A DNA stretch of 36,220 nucleotides from Alphaproteobacteria bacterium (GTDB taxonomy: Bacteria; Pseudomonadota; Alphaproteobacteria; Sphingomonadales; Sphingomonadaceae). The DNA lies in assembly GCA_005882415.1 (NCBI GenBank), contig VBAE01000111.1, positions 1 through 36,220 of the forward strand. The letters run 5' to 3'. The notes under the pieces were generated by a model, which saw only the letters and a list, made by a program, of their open reading frames with translations, ran no database searches and was not told the DNA's origin. Below are positions 32,786 to 36,220 of this stretch, one piece after another. How positions within the stretch are numbered: position 1 is the first letter of the stretch; every line of letters starts with the position of its first letter. Position numbers and translations under genes: made by a program.

Positions 32786-32989
32786 ATGCCCAAGTTGAAG
32801 ACCAAGAGCGGCGTCAAGAAGCGCTTCAAGCTCACGGCGACCGGCAAGATCAAGCACGGCGTCGCGGGCAAGCGCCACCGGCTGATCAGCCACAACGCCA
32901 AGTATATCCGTCAGAATCGCGGTACCGAGGTGCTCGCCGTTGCCGATACGGCGCGGGTGAAGGCCTGGGCCCCCTACGGCCTCAGGTAA
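32786..32989 (+). CDS. rpmI: 50S ribosomal protein L35
   Basis: 67 residues, MPKLKTKSGVKKRFKLT start, AAGGAG 6-9 bases upstream. Very basic, small, canonical L35 (GKIKHGVAGKRHRLISHNAK). It is in the usual operon with rplT. The infC gene that often precedes it is not adjacent. Complete. Confidence 0.97.
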   Translation: MPKLKTKSGVKKRFKLTATGKIKHGVAGKRHRLISHNAKYIRQNRGTEVLAVADTARVKAWAPYGLR

Positions 32990-33001
32990 GGAGAACCGCA
33001 C

Positions 33002-33367
33002 ATGGCACGCGTCAAGCGCGGGACCACCACCAAGGCCCGCCACAAAAGAATTCTCGAGCAGGCGAAGGGCTATTACGGCCGTCGCAAGAACACGATCCGG
33101 ATCGCCAAGCAGGCGGTCGAGAAGGCGGGTCAATACGCCTATCGCGACCGCAAGGTGAAGAAGCGCTCGTTCCGGGCGCTCTGGATCCAGCGCATCAACG
33201 CCGCGGTCCGGGCCGAAGGCCTGACCTACGGCCAGTTCATGCACGGCCTGAAGCTCGCCGGAGTCGATCTCGACCGCAAGGTCCTCGCCGACATCGCGAT
33301 GCACGAAGGCGAGGCGTTCAGCGCCATCATCGCCCAAGCCCGCGGAGCGCTGCCGGCGGAAGCCTGA
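33002..33367 (+). CDS. rplT: 50S ribosomal protein L20
   Basis: 121 residues, MARVKRGTTTKARHKRILE start, GGAG upstream. L20 binds 23S rRNA early in 50S assembly and represses its own operon in several bacteria. Motifs: QAKGYYGRRKNTIRIAKQA, RALWIQRINAAVR, LTYGQFMHGLKLAGVDLDRK. Complete. A strong terminator follows. Confidence 0.97.
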   Translation: MARVKRGTTTKARHKRILEQAKGYYGRRKNTIRIAKQAVEKAGQYAYRDRKVKKRSFRALWIQRINAAVRAEGLTYGQFMHGLKLAGVDLDRKVLADIAMHEGEAFSAIIAQARGALPAEA

Positions 33368-33390
33368 GCCTCACCGGACTGATCAGAGAC

Positions 33391-33424
33391 AAGGCGCCGA
33401 GGGGAAACCTTCGGCGCCTTTTTC
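33391..33424 (+). terminator. Rho-independent terminator after rplT
   Basis: An AAGGCGCCGAGG arm pairs with CCTTCGGCGCCTT around a GGAAA-type loop, followed by a T run (33419-33424 region). It lies 24 bases after the rplT stop. Confidence 0.85.
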
Positions 33425-33428
33425 TTGC

Positions 33429-33512
33429 CGTCACCCCGGACTTGATCCGGGGTCCACCTTCTTAGGTCCAATGGCAGAAGAAGGTGGATGCCGGATCAAG
33501 TCCGGCATGACG
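33429..33512. repeat. Intergenic palindrome, GTCACCCCGGACTTGATCC family
   Basis: The left arm CGTCACCCCGGACTTGATCC pairs with the right arm ending GGATCAAGTCCGGCATGACG; inner arms CCACCTTCTT and AAGAAGGTGG also pair. Between convergent genes. Related to the element at 16311. Confidence 0.8.
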
Positions 33513-33518
33513 AGTTAC

Positions 33519-33719
33519 CTAGTGCAGGCTCTCCGCGGCGATCGAATAGCGCACCGTCGCGTGGCCGCTTTTCTCCGGGCAGCAGCTCAGCCTCGTCCAC
33601 TCGGTCCGCGCCTTGCGCTCGTCCTCGAACGGGCCGGCCATGGTCTCGGTGCCGGGGATGAGCGCCCGGAAGGCCGGATCCTCATATTCCCCGCCGATCA
33701 CCCAGTATCTTTTGGTCAT
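33519..33719 (-). CDS. DUF4170 protein
   Basis: 66 residues from the ATG at 33719; too short to be noticed easily. DUF4170 pattern: YWVIGGEYEDPAFRAL, then AGPFEDERKARTEWTRLS, then ATVRYSIA. Soluble, one small domain, function unknown. It starts 11 bases after the aceA stop, so it is read with isocitrate lyase, a recurring pairing in sphingomonads. Confidence 0.85.
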   Translation of the reverse strand: MTKRYWVIGGEYEDPAFRALIPGTETMAGPFEDERKARTEWTRLSCCPEKSGHATVRYSIAAESLH

Positions 33720-33730
33720 GATCCTACCCC

Positions 33731-35017
33731 TTACTCGGCCGCGACGGCGGTGATGAACTGGTCGGCTTCGGTCGATTCGGCGAGCGCGGTGGTGGAGGCT
33801 TCGCCGCCCGCCACCGTCTGGGCGACCAGGTCGAAATAGCCGGTGCCGACCTCGCGCTGGTGGCGGGTGGCGGTGTAGCCCGCCGCCTCGCTTGCGAATT
33901 CCGCCTGCTGGAGCTCGGAATAAGCCGCCATGCCGCGGTCGCGGTAGGCGCTGGCCAGCTCGAACATGCCGTGGTTGAGGCTGTGGAAGCCGGCCAGGGT
34001 TACGAACTGGAACTTGTAGCCCATCGCCCCGAGCTCGCGCTGGAACTTCGCGATCGTCGCTTTGTCGAGCTTCGCCTCCCAGTTGAACGAGGGCGAGCAA
34101 TTATACGCCATCATCTTGCCCGGGTGCGCCTTCTGCACCGCCTCGGCGAAGCGCCTGGCGTCGTCGAGGTTCGGGTTGCTCGTCTCCCACCAGAGGAGGT
34201 CGGCGTAGGGCGCGAAGGCGATCCCGCGCTTGATGCAATGGTCGACGCCGGTGCCGTCCTTCAGCCGGAAGAAGCCCTCGGGAGTCCGCTCGCCGGTCAG
34301 GAATTCATGGTCGCGCTCGTCGACGTCGGAGGTGATCAGCTTCGCGCTCTCCGCGTCGGTCCGCGCCACCAGCAGCGTCGGCACGCCGGACACGTCCGCC
34401 GCAAGCCGCGCTGCATTGAGGTTGCGGATATGCGCCTGGGTCGGGATCAGCACCTTGCCGCCCAAGTGGCCGCACTTCTTCTCCGACGCGAGCTGATCCT
34501 CGAAATGCACGCCCGCGGCGCCGGCCTCAATGTAAGCCTTCATGATCTCGAAGCAGTTCAAGGGCCCGCCGAAGCCGGCCTCCGCGTCGGCGACGATCGG
34601 CACGAACCAGTCGCGGCTCGCCCCGCCCTCGGCATGCTCGACCTGATCGGCGCGCTGGAGGGTGCGGTTGATCCGGCGGCAGAGCTCCGGCCCGGCATTG
34701 GCGGGGTAGAGGGACTGGTCCGGGTACATCGCGCCCGCGGTGTTGGCGTCGGCGGCGACCTGCCAGCCAGAGAGGTAGATCGCCTTGAGCCCGGCGCGGA
34801 CCATCTGCATCGCCTGATTGCCGGTGACGGCGCCCAGCGCATGCACATAATCCTCGCTGTTCAGCAGCTCCCACAGCCGGTTGGCGCCGCGGCGGGCGAG
34901 GCTGTGCTCGATCGCCACCGACCCCCGGAGCCGCTCGACCTCCTCCGGGGAATAGGGTCGGGAGATTCCGTCGAAGCGGCCGGTGGGGGCCGGGACGAGG
35001 CTGCTGAAATCGGTCAT
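33731..35017 (-). CDS. aceA: Isocitrate lyase
   Basis: 428 residues from the ATG at 35017 (GAGGAG 7 bases upstream). It splits isocitrate to succinate and glyoxylate, the first step of the glyoxylate shunt, needed to grow on acetate and other C2 sources. Signature loop KKCGH at 180-184 with the catalytic Cys182, preceded by HFEDQLASE. Other family marks: LYLSGWQVAAD-type run at 80-90, NCSPSFNW, and the end of the barrel FHSLNHGMF. Malate synthase is not in the window. It is divergent from the ScfR/RamB-type regulator, which likely controls it. Confidence 0.97.
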   Translation of the reverse strand: MTDFSSLVPAPTGRFDGISRPYSPEEVERLRGSVAIEHSLARRGANRLWELLNSEDYVHALGAVTGNQAMQMVRAGLKAIYLSGWQVAADANTAGAMYPDQSLYPANAGPELCRRINRTLQRADQVEHAEGGASRDWFVPIVADAEAGFGGPLNCFEIMKAYIEAGAAGVHFEDQLASEKKCGHLGGKVLIPTQAHIRNLNAARLAADVSGVPTLLVARTDAESAKLITSDVDERDHEFLTGERTPEGFFRLKDGTGVDHCIKRGIAFAPYADLLWWETSNPNLDDARRFAEAVQKAHPGKMMAYNCSPSFNWEAKLDKATIAKFQRELGAMGYKFQFVTLAGFHSLNHGMFELASAYRDRGMAAYSELQQAEFASEAAGYTATRHQREVGTGYFDLVAQTVAGGEASTTALAESTEADQFITAVAAE

Positions 35018-35146
35018 CAAAGGCTCCTCGAGTGTCGCATATCGTACCCCCAACAACCGCATTTCCGCCGATCCGCCGCACGAAATCGGGTCGCGCTGTC
35101 ACGCTGCGACTTGCAGAGCTTGTAAATCTTTGACAGAGTTGCAGCC
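35018..35146. promoter_or_regulatory. Divergent promoter region between aceA and its likely regulator
   Basis: Near 35110-35145 are several TTGCA/TTGTAAA-like words (TTGCAGAG, TTGTAAAT, TTGACAG, TTGCAG), spaced like operator half-sites. RamB-type regulators bind A/T-rich words of similar form. Weak, unproven. Confidence 0.35.
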
Positions 35147-36220
35147 ATGGCTGCTCCCGAACGCAAGCTCTATCTCGGCGGTCGTCTCAGACGACTTCGC
35201 CGAGAACTCGGCCTCAATCAGAGCGCAATGGCGGCCGAAGTCGGGATCAGCCCGAGCTACCTCAACCATCTCGAGCGCAACCAGCGCCCGGTCACCGCCC
35301 AGGTCCTGCTCCGCCTCGCCGACAATTACGACATCGACCTTCGAAGCTTCGCCGCCGAGGGGAGCGAGGGCACGGGCGCCGACCAGCTCGCCGAAATCTT
35401 CGCCGACCCGATGTTCGCGGACTTGGGCGTGCCGCGCTACGAACTGCTCGAAGTCGCCGACAACGCACCGTCCGTCGCCGACGCCGTCGCCCGCCTCTAC
35501 GCCGCCCTCGTCGAGCGCCGCCAGCACCCGGTCGGCGGCGCGCCGGACGAAACCAGCCTGGTCACCCCGGAAGCCTGGGTCCGCGACTATATCCAGGCCC
35601 AGCGCAACTATTTCCCCTACATCGAGGAGGCGGCCGAGACCCTCGCCGGCGCGTTGGGCGACTCAGCAAGCGCCTTCGAGCCGCTCCGCCGGCGCCTCCG
35701 CGAAGGCTTCGGAATCGACACCCGAGTCGTCCCGCCCGAGCTTCTCGATTTCGCAAGCCAGCATTACGATTATCACCGCAAGCGCCTGATGCTCTCGGCC
35801 CTGCTCCGCTCCGAGAGCCGGACCTTCGCCATCGCCTATCAGCTCGCCCTCATAGAATGCGGCCCGATGCTGAAGCGCATGGCCGAGACCGCCGCGGCGC
35901 CCGACGTGCCGACCCGCCGCCTCCTCACCATGAGCCTCGCCAATTACGCGGCAGGCGCGATCATGATGCCCTACGACCGCTTCCTCGCCGCCGCCGAGAA
36001 GCAGCGCTTCGACGTCGACCGGCTCTGCGCGGAGTTCGGCGCCAGCGTCGAGCAGGTCTCCCACCGCCTCACCACGCTCGGTCGCCCGGGCGCCCGCGGC
36101 ATCCCCTTCTTCATGCTCCGCGTCGACGCCGCCGGGAACATCTCCAAGCGCTTCGCCGGCGAGAGCTTTCCCTTCTCCCGCTCCGGCGGCACCTGCCCGC
36201 GCTGGAACCTCCACGCCGCC
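35147..36220 (+). CDS. ScfR/RamB-type regulator of short-chain fatty acid and C2 metabolism, 3' end outside the window
   Basis: 358 codons from the ATG at 35147, open to the window end. An N-terminal XRE helix-turn-helix domain (about residues 8-65: LGGRLRRLRRELGLNQSAMA, then GISPSYLNHLERNQRPVTA) is followed by a long domain of the short-chain fatty acyl regulator type (DUF2083-like), with ARLYAALVERR, SQHYDYHRKRLMLSALLRSE and the end segment GRPGARGIPFFMLRVDAAGN. RamB, PrpR and MccR, which control acetate, propionate and glyoxylate genes in other bacteria, share this layout. Its place, divergent from aceA, supports control of isocitrate lyase (inference). Confidence 0.85.
   Translation, partial: MAAPERKLYLGGRLRRLRRELGLNQSAMAAEVGISPSYLNHLERNQRPVTAQVLLRLADNYDIDLRSFAAEGSEGTGADQLAEIFADPMFADLGVPRYELLEVADNAPSVADAVARLYAALVERRQHPVGGAPDETSLVTPEAWVRDYIQAQRNYFPYIEEAAETLAGALGDSASAFEPLRRRLREGFGIDTRVVPPELLDFASQHYDYHRKRLMLSALLRSESRTFAIAYQLALIECGPMLKRMAETAAAPDVPTRRLLTMSLANYAAGAIMMPYDRFLAAAEKQRFDVDRLCAEFGASVEQVSHRLTTLGRPGARGIPFFMLRVDAAGNISKRFAGESFPFSRSGGTCPRWNLHAA

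Overview
The window is a high-GC alphaproteobacterial chromosome segment. Gene content and order point to the Sphingomonadales: mutS next to glnD, BamE / cytochrome-bc1 chaperone / DUF177, aceA followed by a DUF4170 gene, a sphingomonad-style rib cluster, and a short hairpin repeat found in clusters in sphingomonads. No CRISPR array, tRNA, rRNA, transposase or phage gene was seen. This is mostly core chromosome with one accessory patch at the left.

Layout. 1-326 is the C-terminus of a TonB-dependent receptor with a terminator. 447-5320 is the accessory patch: small hypothetical genes, an OmpA-domain protein, seven same-orientation copies of a 24-nt hairpin repeat, and an operon of three membrane-anchored proteins of unknown function (2855-5032). 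5320-13037 holds glnD, mutS and maeB. 13038-14627 holds bamE, the bc1 chaperone and a YceD-like gene. 14787-19023 is all on the minus strand: an amidohydrolase, ssb, feoB and feoA, with a Fur-like box upstream of feoA. 19181-23616 holds an M19 dipeptidase, a DOPA-dioxygenase-like protein, a COQ9 protein, an EamA transporter and an Old Yellow Enzyme. 23810-25372 is an exported HEXXH/TPR protein. 25542-28571 is ribD-ribE-ribBA-ribH. 28574-33367 holds a small membrane protein, tonB, gltX, a YcxB-like protein, prs, rpmI and rplT. 33519-36220 holds a DUF4170 gene, isocitrate lyase (aceA) and a divergent ScfR/RamB-type regulator running off the end.

Themes. Iron uptake recurs (TonB receptor, TonB, FeoAB). 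Carbon flow through acetate or C2 units is suggested by maeB, aceA and the divergent regulator. A complete riboflavin branch is present apart from GTP cyclohydrolase II, because the RibA-like half of RibBA lacks the zinc cysteines.

The most unusual points are these. (1) Three well-conserved genes (glnD, maeB, ribBA) each carry one internal out-of-frame loss with pristine coding on both sides. In ribBA the lost part is replaced by an exact 61-nt inverted copy of the TPR gene 1.4 kb away, which looks like template switching or an assembly or amplification chimera. (2) The three-gene membrane operon contains two paralogues with exactly conserved spacing between a Cys, an IGRPP motif and an AW pair. 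(3) One hairpin repeat has fused a small gene into the first of those genes. (4) Several classes of intergenic palindromes occur, including a three-way-junction-like element between mutS and maeB.
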